Below are positions 9,126-16,050 of a DNA stretch of 64,000 nucleotides, piece after piece. Numbering within the stretch: position 1 is the first letter of the stretch; each line of letters opens with the position of its first letter. The notes below the pieces were generated by a model. The model had not been told where the DNA came from. It was given only the letters and a program-made list of their open reading frames with translations, and made no database searches. Source of the DNA: Chthoniobacter sp. (lineage in GTDB: Bacteria > Verrucomicrobiota > Verrucomicrobiia > Chthoniobacterales > Chthoniobacteraceae); assembly GCA_021414005.1 (NCBI GenBank), contig JAIOPH010000036.1:62001-126000 (forward strand), given 5' to 3'. The position numbers were made by a program, and so were the translations under genes.

Positions 9126-10397
9126 TTACTCGGGCTTCCACCACGTATCGAGCGCCTGACTGAGCCGGCCCACATCTCCTGCCTTGGACTCGGCGAGATT
9201 GGTCGTCTCCAGCGGGTCAGCCTTGAGGTCAAATAACTCGGGCTTCAGCGGAGCGTCGGCGCGGTTCTTGGCCGCCGACGCCGCACCCGGAAGCAGGAGT
9301 TTAGTCCAGCCATCAATAACCACCCGGGCCGTCAGACTCGTCGCAGGCCGCGCGAGATTAGCGATGTCATGAGTGAAGGATTCAAAGTAAATGGACTTCC
9401 GCGCCGTGATGGCGGGGCGGTCCAGCAGGTCGATCCCCGGAAGACTCGCCGGCACCGGCACGCCGCAAACCTTCAGGATCGTGGGTGCGAAATCTATGAT
9501 CGACGCCAGCGTTTCGTCATCCCGGAGCGCCTGCACCTTTCCCGGCCAGCGGACAAACATCGGCGTGCGCACGCCGAGTTCGTACGGCGAACGCTTTGAC
9601 CGCAGCCCGTCATTGCCGCGGGCGGCATCCCACCCATTGTCCGCGAGGTATAGAATAACCGTGTTCTCGGAGAGGTGGTTCTTCGTGAGGTAGTCATCCA
9701 ACTCACCGCATGTTTCGTCGAACCATTCGACCATCGCGTAGTATTTCTCGGCGAGCGGAGTCGGTCCCTTGCCACGATACTTGGCCAGCAGGCGCTCGGG
9801 AGGCGTGTGCGGTTCGTGCGGCATCATGGGCGCGTACCAGACAAAGAACGGCTTCTCCTTACCGCGGGCACCTTCAATAAACTCGTAGATAGGCTTCAAC
9901 CCCTCGCGTCCGATCTTTAAGCCATCGCCGCCATGTCTCCCCGTAGCCTTGGTCATGCCATCAGTGAATCCCACTTCCTTACATGTCGTGTTCCAGAGCT
10001 TGCCTGTTTGAAATGTCAGGTAGCCCGCTTCACCCAACGCCTTGGGTAAAATCAGCGCGTTGCTCAGGAGCCTTTCCGTGAGTGGCGCGCGTCCGCCGGC
10101 CTTCGTCGCCAAGTCGTTTCCCGTAATGCCGTGAACGTGCGGATACTGCCCCGTGAGGAGACTCGCCAGCGACGGCGAACATACCGGCAGTGCGTAGCCG
10201 CGGGTGTAGAGCACGCCGCCCGCCGCCATCGTATCGAGACACGGGGTCCGGACATTCTTGCTCCCCATGAAGCCGTAGTCGGGGAAACCCTGGTCATCGG
10301 AAACAATGAGGATAACATTGGGCCGGACAGAGTTTTCAGCAGCCCAGCACGAACTGCCGAAGGCGACGATGGAAAGGAGCAAGAGAAGGAGTTTCAT
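9126..10397 (-). CDS. Sulfatase family protein with altered CxPxR motif
   Basis: Secreted type I sulfatase-like protein of 423 residues, signal peptide LLLLLSIVAFGSSCWA. The metal site and fold motifs are clear: RPNVILIVSDDQG, GSKNVRTPCLDTMAAGG, FQTGKLWNT, FFVWYAPMMPHEPH, VILYLADNGWDAARGN and SKRSPYELGVRTPMFVRWPG. The catalytic stretch reads C73-S-P-S-L77, followed by ASLLTGQYPH. The family motif is CxPxR, so the Arg that follows the formylglycine position is Leu here. Cys73 may not be converted normally, or a divergent recognition mode is used. A formylglycine-generating enzyme is encoded at 61514-62608. The desulfated substrate is unknown. Confidence 0.88.
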   Translation of the reverse strand: MKLLLLLLSIVAFGSSCWAAENSVRPNVILIVSDDQGFPDYGFMGSKNVRTPCLDTMAAGGVLYTRGYALPVCSPSLASLLTGQYPHVHGITGNDLATKAGGRAPLTERLLSNALILPKALGEAGYLTFQTGKLWNTTCKEVGFTDGMTKATGRHGGDGLKIGREGLKPIYEFIEGARGKEKPFFVWYAPMMPHEPHTPPERLLAKYRGKGPTPLAEKYYAMVEWFDETCGELDDYLTKNHLSENTVILYLADNGWDAARGNDGLRSKRSPYELGVRTPMFVRWPGKVQALRDDETLASIIDFAPTILKVCGVPVPASLPGIDLLDRPAITARKSIYFESFTHDIANLARPATSLTARVVIDGWTKLLLPGAASAAKNRADAPLKPELFDLKADPLETTNLAESKAGDVGRLSQALDTWWKPE

Positions 10398-10498
10398 AAA
10401 GTGGGAATGAAGAAGTCACGAGAACCGGCAAGCCTCCACCCCGGCAAGGAAAAACGCACAATAGCCCTGGCGTGAGACTTCCATTCGGGCAAAGATAA

Positions 10499-10533
10499 AG
10501 GCCGGCGGTGCTTCTGGGAAACACCACCGGCCT
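10499..10533 (-). terminator. Rho-independent terminator after the basic repeat protein gene
   Basis: Read on the minus strand, a 12-bp stem (AGGCCGGTGGTG with CACCGCCGGCCT, one G-U pair) encloses an 11-base loop and is followed by TTATCTTT. It lies about 75 bp beyond the stop of the gene at 10609-11085, which is on the same strand. Confidence 0.65.
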
Positions 10534-10608
10534 CGGTTATTGATTGATTCGAAAGGGTGCAGACTGACTCAGCGCACTCCTTTGAGATGCAGTTCGAAAA
10601 ATGATCCT

Positions 10609-11085
10609 TTAGGACTTTTTCGCCTTGGCCCAACGACGCTTGGCGGCCTCGGCCATTTTGGCGCGGGCTTCCGGGCTGATTACGCGCTTCCCTTTCTTCG
10701 CTTTCTTGGCCGGTTTCGCAGCGCTTTCTTTGGAAGGAGCGGTCGGTGCGGGTGCGCCCTTCTTCCGGGCATCCCAGCGGGCTTTCATGGCCGCGGCGAG
10801 ACGCGCGCGACCTTCGGCGGTAATACCCGATTTGGCTTTCGCCGGTGCTTTGGGAGCAGTACTACCCGCCTTCTTCGCCCACCGGGCTTTCTGCGCAGCA
10901 GCCATTTTGGCGCGAGCCTCGGGCGACACAAAGCGTTTCCCGCCACGCGATTTGGCCACGGTAGCGACGACAGATGAGGTGCTGACCTTCGCTGGGCTAC
11001 CGAGCACAGCAGCCAGGTCGGCTTGCAGTTTTTCGATCTGTTCCGCGATGGCGGTGGCACGTTTAAGTTGAACAATAGTGAACAT
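10609..11085 (-). CDS. Small basic protein with three SPEARAKM-type repeats
   Basis: A 158-residue, very Lys/Ala/Arg-rich protein of unknown function. A short N-terminal helix (LKRATAIAEQIEKLQADLAAVLG, possibly a coiled coil) is followed by three copies of a 20-22 residue unit at about 52-71, 87-108 and 134-156. The consensus is [ST]-x-E-x-R-A-[KR]-[ML]-A-x-A-x-[KR]-x-RW. Ala/Pro/Lys-rich linkers resembling histone H1 tails separate them. The composition suggests nucleic-acid binding (inference). A single copy of the same unit occurs in the 83-residue transposon gene at 14627-14878. It is monocistronic, with a terminator downstream. Confidence 0.75.
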   Translation of the reverse strand: MFTIVQLKRATAIAEQIEKLQADLAAVLGSPAKVSTSSVVATVAKSRGGKRFVSPEARAKMAAAQKARWAKKAGSTAPKAPAKAKSGITAEGRARLAAAMKARWDARKKGAPAPTAPSKESAAKPAKKAKKGKRVISPEARAKMAEAAKRRWAKAKKS

Positions 11086-11185
11086 AAGACGGCACTTGTG
11101 ACAAATGAACTAACATCCGTCAACCCATCATTCTAAGAAAATAACTTAGGCTGGCTGAGTTTGGCTACCCGCTACCCCTTCCACT

Positions 11186-12310
11186 CTACTCCGCGAGCAA
11201 CTTCTGGATCGCAGGTTCCAGCCCCGGCCCGCGCACACCGGCCTGCCGCAGATTACCCTTCTTGTCGATCAGCAGCGTGGCGGGAATCGCGTCGATGAGG
11301 AAGCTGGTGCTGATCTGGTTCTTCCACTTTTTGCCATCGAAATACTGCGCCCAACTCATGCCGTATTTCTTCACTGCTTCCTGCATCTTCTCTTTGTCTT
11401 CATCCAGCGAAATGCCGATGACTTCAAGTCCCTTGGGATGCAGTTTTTCATAGGCGGCGACGAGATTTGGCATCTCTGCGAGGCACGGTCCGCACCAACT
11501 CGCCCAGAAGTCCACCAAGACGACTTTGCCTCGCAACATCACCACATCCACATCCTTGCCATTCGTCGCAGTAAACTGCAGTTCCACCGGCTTCGCCTTG
11601 ATTTCAGCCAGCCGTGCGCGCTTTGCCGCAATCTTCTTCGCCGCCTCAGCGACATCCGTATCGCTACTGGCCTCATATTTCTTCAAAAGCTCCGCACCCT
11701 CCGGCGTTGGGTCGTCGGCCAGCGAGCGCAAATCCAGATCTTGCATCTGCATGACGAGCGGGTGCGCCGGGTAATTCGCCGCGAAGTCTGCGGCCGCCTG
11801 ATGAAACGCCACATAACTGCCCTGCTTCGTCCGAAACTCCGTTGCGTAAGTCATCGCCCGCATATAGGCCGCCTCGGCCTTGACGGGCACGGGCGCATCA
11901 GCGGCACTGATAATCTCATCGAGCCGTGCTCGGTCAGTCTCCGGTGAAGGTGCCTGGCCAAGCACCCGCTGACCCTGAATTCCAGCGCGCAGAGCAATCA
12001 GCTTGGCCTGCCACCGACGTTTGTCCTTGGGAAAGTCCGTCGCGAAAGCACTCGCCGCAGTCTGCTGGCTGCTCAACCAAGTGCGCAACTGCTCCAACAT
12101 TTCTTCCTGCGATTTCGGCTTGGTCGCCGGCTGCTTCAGGTTTGCTTCGAAACGCTTCCACGCCTCATCCGCGGGTTTTCCCGGAGCGACGTCAACACCA
12201 GAAGTCGGGAGCGTCGCCGGAGCCGGGTCAGCCGCCCGAATCGCCCCTGCCATTGAGAGAAATGTGAACGCCGAACAAACCGTGCGTCGTATCATTAACG
12301 AGCTACGCAT
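11186..12310 (-). CDS. TlpA-like thioredoxin-domain protein (first of tandem pair)
   Basis: Secreted protein of 374 residues. Signal peptide (SAFTFLSMAGAIRA), an all-helical N-terminal region of about 200 residues, then a TlpA/AhpC-type thioredoxin domain. The redox site is WCGPC (C273, C276) in VLVDFWASWCGPCLAEMPN, with the later EVIGISLDEDKEKM and IDAIPATLLIDKKG typical of TlpA. It probably reduces or oxidises exported thiols (inference). It starts 6 bp after the stop of a clear paralogue upstream, so the two form an operon and a tandem duplication. Confidence 0.87.
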   Translation of the reverse strand: MRSSLMIRRTVCSAFTFLSMAGAIRAADPAPATLPTSGVDVAPGKPADEAWKRFEANLKQPATKPKSQEEMLEQLRTWLSSQQTAASAFATDFPKDKRRWQAKLIALRAGIQGQRVLGQAPSPETDRARLDEIISAADAPVPVKAEAAYMRAMTYATEFRTKQGSYVAFHQAAADFAANYPAHPLVMQMQDLDLRSLADDPTPEGAELLKKYEASSDTDVAEAAKKIAAKRARLAEIKAKPVELQFTATNGKDVDVVMLRGKVVLVDFWASWCGPCLAEMPNLVAAYEKLHPKGLEVIGISLDEDKEKMQEAVKKYGMSWAQYFDGKKWKNQISTSFLIDAIPATLLIDKKGNLRQAGVRGPGLEPAIQKLLAE

Positions 12311-12316
12311 ATCGCG

Positions 12317-13462
12317 TTATTCAGCGAGCAGCTTTTCCACTCCGGCAGCCAGCGCCGGACCGCGCAGCTCCGTTTCACGCAGCACACCTTTCTTATCGAG
12401 CAGCCACGCCGCCGGGATCGATTCGATACCAAAGCCGCTGCTGATCTTATTCTGCCAGCCCTTGCCGTCGAAATACTGCGCCCACGTCATGCCGTGCTTC
12501 TTCATCGCAGCCTCCATCTTGCCTTTGTCTTGATCGAGCGAAATTCCCACGATTTCAAAGCCCTTTTCATGCAGCTTGTTGTAGGTCGCCACCACATTGG
12601 GCATCTCGCCGATACACGGACCGCACCAGCTCGCCCAAAAATCCACCAGCACCACCTTACCCCGCAGATTGGCCAAATCCACCTCCGCGCCATCCGCGGC
12701 CGTGAACGTCAGTTCGAGCGGCTTGGTTTTTAGCGACGCCATCTTTTCCCGCTGTCCGAGGATCTCCTTCGCGGCCAAAGCCAACTCCGGCTCTTTGCCG
12801 TCCGCAATTTTCTTCAGCAGCGCCTCCGCCTCAGGTGTCTTCGCCTGCGAGGCAACCTCCAACTGCACCTCCCGCATCTGCTTTGCCAATTTGTGTGTCC
12901 CGTACTGTGCGAGAAACTCGTCCGTCGCCTGAAAAAACTTCGCCACTGACTCGGGCTTGCCCTGATCCATGTCGTCGGCCGACAACATCGTGCGGAGAAA
13001 GGCCGCCTCCCCCTTTACTTCCTCCGGCGCATCCGCCGCGGCCGTGATCGCCTCCACCTCTTTGCGTATCGCATCCGGATCAGCCTTTGCCACGGACTCC
13101 CCTCCGGGGAGCCGCGCCAGTTGCATCTTCGCCTGAAGCACCACCAGCTTCGCCGCGTAATGTCGCACATCCTCGGGATAAGCCTTCCCAAATGCCTCCC
13201 CCGCCGCTTGCTGCTTCCCGAACCAAGCCTTCACCATCGTCAACATCTCCGCTTGCGACTTGGGTCTCTCCTTCGGCTCCTCTTTCAACTCCTCAATCCT
13301 TTTCCACAAAGCATCCGCCGTCTTGTATTTGGAAAAGTCCTCGGCCTTCGCTTTGGGCTGCTCCGCCGGCTTCTCGCCCGTAGCCGGACCTTTTTCATCG
13401 GCGGCCAACGCAGGGAAAGTGAGAGTGAGGAGGAGCGCCGGGATAAAGAGGTAGGTTTTCAT
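12317..13462 (-). CDS. TlpA-like thioredoxin-domain protein (second of tandem pair)
   Basis: A 381-residue paralogue of the following gene. I placed the start at the ATG at 13462 because it gives a clean signal peptide (YLFIPALLLTLTFPALA); the open frame continues 81 codons upstream without one. The N-terminal helical domain contains ALWKRIEELKEEPKERPKSQ. The C-terminal TlpA domain contains WCGPC (C280, C283), EIVGISLDQDKGKM and ESIPAAWLLDKKGVL. The gene lies about 95 bp from the left target duplication of the IS1-like element, so the insertion sits in its upstream region and may affect its promoter. Confidence 0.87.
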   Translation of the reverse strand: MKTYLFIPALLLTLTFPALAADEKGPATGEKPAEQPKAKAEDFSKYKTADALWKRIEELKEEPKERPKSQAEMLTMVKAWFGKQQAAGEAFGKAYPEDVRHYAAKLVVLQAKMQLARLPGGESVAKADPDAIRKEVEAITAAADAPEEVKGEAAFLRTMLSADDMDQGKPESVAKFFQATDEFLAQYGTHKLAKQMREVQLEVASQAKTPEAEALLKKIADGKEPELALAAKEILGQREKMASLKTKPLELTFTAADGAEVDLANLRGKVVLVDFWASWCGPCIGEMPNVVATYNKLHEKGFEIVGISLDQDKGKMEAAMKKHGMTWAQYFDGKGWQNKISSGFGIESIPAAWLLDKKGVLRETELRGPALAAGVEKLLAE

Positions 13463-13557
13463 ACAAGAAGATTTTGAGAACCTGCCAGCGCTCCCCGGCG
13501 TGTCGAGCAACAATTCCGCGATGCCCCACGCCGGGCTGGTCACCCGCCGTATCACGA

Positions 13558-13565
13558 AAGAATCC
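13558..13565. repeat. Left target-site duplication (8 bp)
   Basis: AAGAATCC directly precedes the left inverted end at 13566 and is repeated exactly after the right end at 16897-16904. Eight bp fits IS1-family target duplication. Confidence 0.9.
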
Positions 13566-13585
13566 GGTAGTGTATCAATTTGAAT
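13566..13585 (+). repeat. Left terminal inverted repeat
   Basis: Twenty bases starting GGTAGTGTATCA. They match the reverse complement of 16877-16896 at 19 positions; the only mismatch is the base after the first twelve. Confidence 0.9.
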
Positions 13586-13820
13586 CCGGCAGCGGTTGAT
13601 CGGTGAAAATTCATCGGATATTAAACCGCTTGAGCGGACGGGCTTCCTGCCCGTTCCGCTCCAAGCAACTACCGGTGACTGCCTCTGCGCGCGATGCGTC
13701 CCCACGCCCGCCGCTCAGTTCCTTATTAAGCGAGTTTCTTCCTCTCAGATTTCGATTCTATCAGACGTGTCAAGCCGTTCTTTCCCATCGCAGGACTGTC
13801 CGGGCGCATTTTTCCTGAAT
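13586..13820. other. Non-coding left arm of the element
   Basis: I see no convincing gene between the left inverted repeat and the first cargo stop codon. The open frames here lack family signals and plausible starts. It contains an imperfect palindrome at about 13630-13665 (CTTGAGCGG, ACGGGC, loop TTCCT, GCCCGT, CCGCTC, CAAG). This could form a stable hairpin downstream of the minus-strand cargo genes, but no U-run follows on that strand. Confidence 0.5.
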
Positions 13821-14048
13821 TCAGAACCTTTTGCGCGGAGCCTTTAGGTTCCGCTTCACCGCCCAATCCTGATAACGGTCGCGGTAGTGGTGCAGGAAAT
13901 CGTTGACTGTGCCAGAGACCCTTTCCTCCTTCAAAACGGCGACTATTAGCATTGCTCGGCGTTGTTTATTATTCAGCTTGGCATCTTCATCTGGCGCATG
14001 CTCGTAATCGTACCAAGCTTCAAAAATATGTTCCTGCCTAGGGTCCAA
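13821..14048 (-). CDS. Hypothetical transposon cargo protein (75 aa)
   Basis: A 75-residue hydrophilic protein with no recognised family. It is rich in aromatic and charged residues (HIFEAWYDYEHAPDEDA; FLHHYRDRYQDWAVKR). The start appears to be TTG at 14048, supported by GGGAG seven bases upstream; no ATG is available near the N-terminus. It lies 18 bp after the stop of the 153-residue gene on the same strand, suggesting a two-gene unit. Small size and lower GC are typical of accessory cargo. Confidence 0.55.
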   Translation of the reverse strand: MDPRQEHIFEAWYDYEHAPDEDAKLNNKQRRAMLIVAVLKEERVSGTVNDFLHHYRDRYQDWAVKRNLKAPRKRF

Positions 14049-14066
14049 AATGTCGCTCCCGTGGGA

Positions 14067-14528
14067 TTATTTACGACCACCGAACATCAGTTTTCGCTCT
14101 TCTTCAGTACGCTCCGCATTCACGGGATGCCAGATTTCCAAGTTCTCTTGCAGCGCTTCAAGCAAAGTCCGAAGGCGGCGGTCCCAAACCAATCTTTCCT
14201 GCGCCTCTTCGCCATTCAAATCAAGTGACCGCAGATGCTCAGAGCATTGCTCCCCGCTTTGCATTATCACTAAAAGCGCGCGGCGATGGAGACGCATAAC
14301 AGTTTCGGAAGGTTTGGGTGATTGCCCTTCGTCCGTTGCGGTAAAAAGTGTCTTTTCCTCGGAATCGCGAAACCGCTGGTAGTGATGTTTCCAGCATTCA
14401 TATTCGTCTTTCCACTGTTTCAACAACGACGGCTGGAATGTTTCGAGTTCACGAGTCAGGGCGGCCCATTCGCGAATCGGATCGCCATCATGGACTGCAA
14501 ATAGGTCTTTTGGAGGCGTCGTGGACAT
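14067..14528 (-). CDS. Hypothetical transposon cargo protein (153 aa)
   Basis: A 153-residue soluble, helix-rich protein without recognised domains. Features include a Trp-rich region (IREWAALTRELETF, LKQWKDEYECWKHHYQRF) and a C-terminal helix ERLVWDRRLRTLLEALQENLEIWHP. There is no signal peptide or membrane helix. It is transcribed with the 75-residue gene and divergently from the 83-residue gene at 14627, leaving a 98-bp shared upstream region. Two-gene cargo of this shape can be toxin-antitoxin or defence related, but nothing in the sequence shows it. Confidence 0.6.
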   Translation of the reverse strand: MSTTPPKDLFAVHDGDPIREWAALTRELETFQPSLLKQWKDEYECWKHHYQRFRDSEEKTLFTATDEGQSPKPSETVMRLHRRALLVIMQSGEQCSEHLRSLDLNGEEAQERLVWDRRLRTLLEALQENLEIWHPVNAERTEEERKLMFGGRK

Positions 14529-14626
14529 GCGCTAAGATACAGACGCAGCCGACCTTTGTGCAACCGCGCCGATTTCTTTTGGAGAAATTTTCTTGGCTCG
14601 GCGAGGGAAAATGCCAATAGTGACGC

Positions 14627-14878
14627 ATGCCAAAGCGCTCAGGCAAGAAACAAGACCTTAACGAACGTGCGTTCTCCATCGTCCGCCAGCTCACCGGCGA
14701 AGAGCCAAAGCCCGATCCGAACGCGGGAAAGAATCCGGCAGCGGTCGCACTTGGGCGGCTCGGTGGCCTAAAAGGTGGAAAAGCGCGTGCTGCAAAGTTA
14801 ACGGCGGAAGAAAGAAAAAAAATGGCGCAAGTGGCTGCCGCTAAACGATGGGCGAAACCCAAAGGGACTTCAGGTTGA
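14627..14878 (+). CDS. Small basic cargo protein with SPEARAKM-like unit
   Basis: An 83-residue, Lys/Ala/Gly-rich protein. It contains a glycine-rich stretch at about 40-52 (ALGRLGGLKGGKARA) and, at about 56-77, the unit KLTAEERKKMAQVAAAKRWAK. That unit closely resembles the repeats of the chromosomal protein at 10609-11085. The family is common but uncharacterised as far as I know. The base-rich composition suggests DNA or RNA binding (inference). It precedes the toxin-antitoxin promoter by about 20 bp on the same strand. Confidence 0.65.
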   Translation: MPKRSGKKQDLNERAFSIVRQLTGEEPKPDPNAGKNPAAVALGRLGGLKGGKARAAKLTAEERKKMAQVAAAKRWAKPKGTSG

Positions 14879-14897
14879 AAAACCTTTTACAAAATTG

Positions 14898-14925
14898 TTG
14901 ACGATATTCCGCGTCGGAATACTGT
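14898..14925 (+). promoter_or_regulatory. Promoter with overlapping palindromic operator for the toxin-antitoxin pair
   Basis: TTGACG (14898-14903) and TACTGT (14920-14925) are spaced 16 bp and look like a sigma-70 promoter. Between them lies a perfect interrupted palindrome, ATTCCG-CGT-CGGAAT (14906-14920), well placed for repression by the antitoxin. The toxin ATG at 14933 is only 7 bases past the -10 box, so the transcript would be nearly leaderless. Confidence 0.6.
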
Positions 14926-14932
14926 TCACCCC

Positions 14933-15286
14933 ATGTGGCAGGTAGAACCAACCAACCGATGGGAAAAAGATCAGAAGCATTACGTTAAAAAACATCCGCG
15001 CGAATTAGCTGCCGTTTTGAACAACTTGGACAGATATTTGTCTCAATTAGCGACGCTTCCCAACGCCAGATGCGCTGCTGCTGGATTTCTCCATCCTGAA
15101 CAGGCCGGCGTGCTCGCGGTAGATCAACGCGGCGGCGGTGGAAACCTCCAAGAAACGAGGCTTTACACTTACGCTCACGAGGCACGCCAAGTGCTGTATC
15201 TTATCGCAATTGGGAATAAAGACTCCCAGCCATCCGATGTTCTAGCTGCGAAACGTTTTGTAGAGTCATTGCTGGCCGCAGAATAA
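14933..15286 (+). CDS. Putative RelE/HigB-like toxin
   Basis: A 117-residue protein whose arrangement suggests a RelE/ParE-fold toxin. N-terminal RWEKDQKHYVKKHP is followed by a helical hairpin (ELAAVLNNLDRYLSQLATLP), then beta strands including NLQETRLYTYAHEARQVLYLIAIGNK and a C-terminal helix AAKRFVESLLAAE. In such toxins the late strands carry the mRNA-cleavage residues. Toxin-first order with an XRE antitoxin 43 bp downstream matches HigBA-type loci. The match is by pattern only and the fold should be tested. Confidence 0.6.
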   Translation: MWQVEPTNRWEKDQKHYVKKHPRELAAVLNNLDRYLSQLATLPNARCAAAGFLHPEQAGVLAVDQRGGGGNLQETRLYTYAHEARQVLYLIAIGNKDSQPSDVLAAKRFVESLLAAE

Positions 15287-15329
15287 ATTTTTGACAATTC
15301 AGATACCGCTCCCCCCAGTGCCCGCCCTT

Positions 15330-15944
15330 ATGACCACCAACACCAACGACAAAGACGAAGCAATCAAAGAGACTGGCCGTCGCTATGGCTCTGTCGCCGA
15401 TCTGATGCGCGGCGAAGGCGTTTCGAGAGAAGTTCAGCAAATTGTCACTGAACTAGAAGTTGAAACGCGCGTCACGAAGCAGCTTACGCATATGCGGATG
15501 AGCGCCGGACTAACTCAAGAACAACTGGCCGAAAAGATGAATTGCACCCAAAGCTGCATTTCCAAATGGGAGAGTGGGCGAGACGAAGATCTCGATATTA
15601 AGACAATTCGCGGCTACAGTCAGGCCACTGGGCAGCGGATTGGATTCCTCATCGGCAAGCCGCTTCATCATGTAGAAGCGATCAATCTCCACCTTGCGGC
15701 CCTGCAAAAGCGCCTACTTGCTTTAGCCGCATTAGCGCGCGAAAACGGCGAGCTTCAAGACGACATCAATTCCTTCTTTGGAAAGTCGTGTTTCAACATT
15801 ATGCAAATTCTCGCGAAGTGTCAGCAGGAGATGCCGCCTGGCGGGAGTGTGGAAGTGAAAATTCAAATGATCGAAACGCCCCAACTCCATTCGCGGCCAA
15901 GGGGTAAGATATGCTCTGCACCACCTGAACTAGTTCCGGCTTAA
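15330..15944 (+). CDS. XRE-family HTH antitoxin-like regulator
   Basis: A 204-residue protein from the ATG at 15330; a TTG at 15291 in the same frame is an alternative start. The helix-turn-helix is clear at about residues 50-100: MRMSAGLTQEQLAEKMNCTQ, SCISKWESGRDEDLDIKTI, with QATGQRIGFLIG after it. The N-terminal extension (YGSVADLMRGEGVSREVQQI) and a helical C-terminal half of about 90 residues make it longer than most HigA proteins. It probably neutralises the toxin upstream and represses the promoter at 14898-14925. A strong hairpin terminator follows at 15957. Confidence 0.75.
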   Translation: MTTNTNDKDEAIKETGRRYGSVADLMRGEGVSREVQQIVTELEVETRVTKQLTHMRMSAGLTQEQLAEKMNCTQSCISKWESGRDEDLDIKTIRGYSQATGQRIGFLIGKPLHHVEAINLHLAALQKRLLALAALARENGELQDDINSFFGKSCFNIMQILAKCQQEMPPGGSVEVKIQMIETPQLHSRPRGKICSAPPELVPA

Positions 15945-15956
15945 CCGGGCGAGAAC

Positions 15957-16003
15957 AAAAAAAGCGCTCTCATGGCGAAATCTGCCATGCAGAGCGCTTT
16001 TTT
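15957..16003 (+). terminator. Strong stem-loop terminator between antitoxin and transposase
   Basis: A-rich left arm AAAAAAAGCGCTCT plus CATGGC pairs with GCCATG, one bulged C, and AGAGCGCTTTTTT. The long stem with terminal A and U tracts works on either strand. It should insulate the transposase from cargo transcription. Confidence 0.85.
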
Positions 16004-16050
16004 GTCCCGATTTTTACTTGACCGATTACGCATATATATCATATTCAATT

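Noticed and set aside
15945..16050. A short classical IS with its left end just upstream of the transposase
   Set aside because: No GGTAGTGTATCA-type sequence or AAGAATCC copy occurs here; the matching end and duplication are at 13558-13585.
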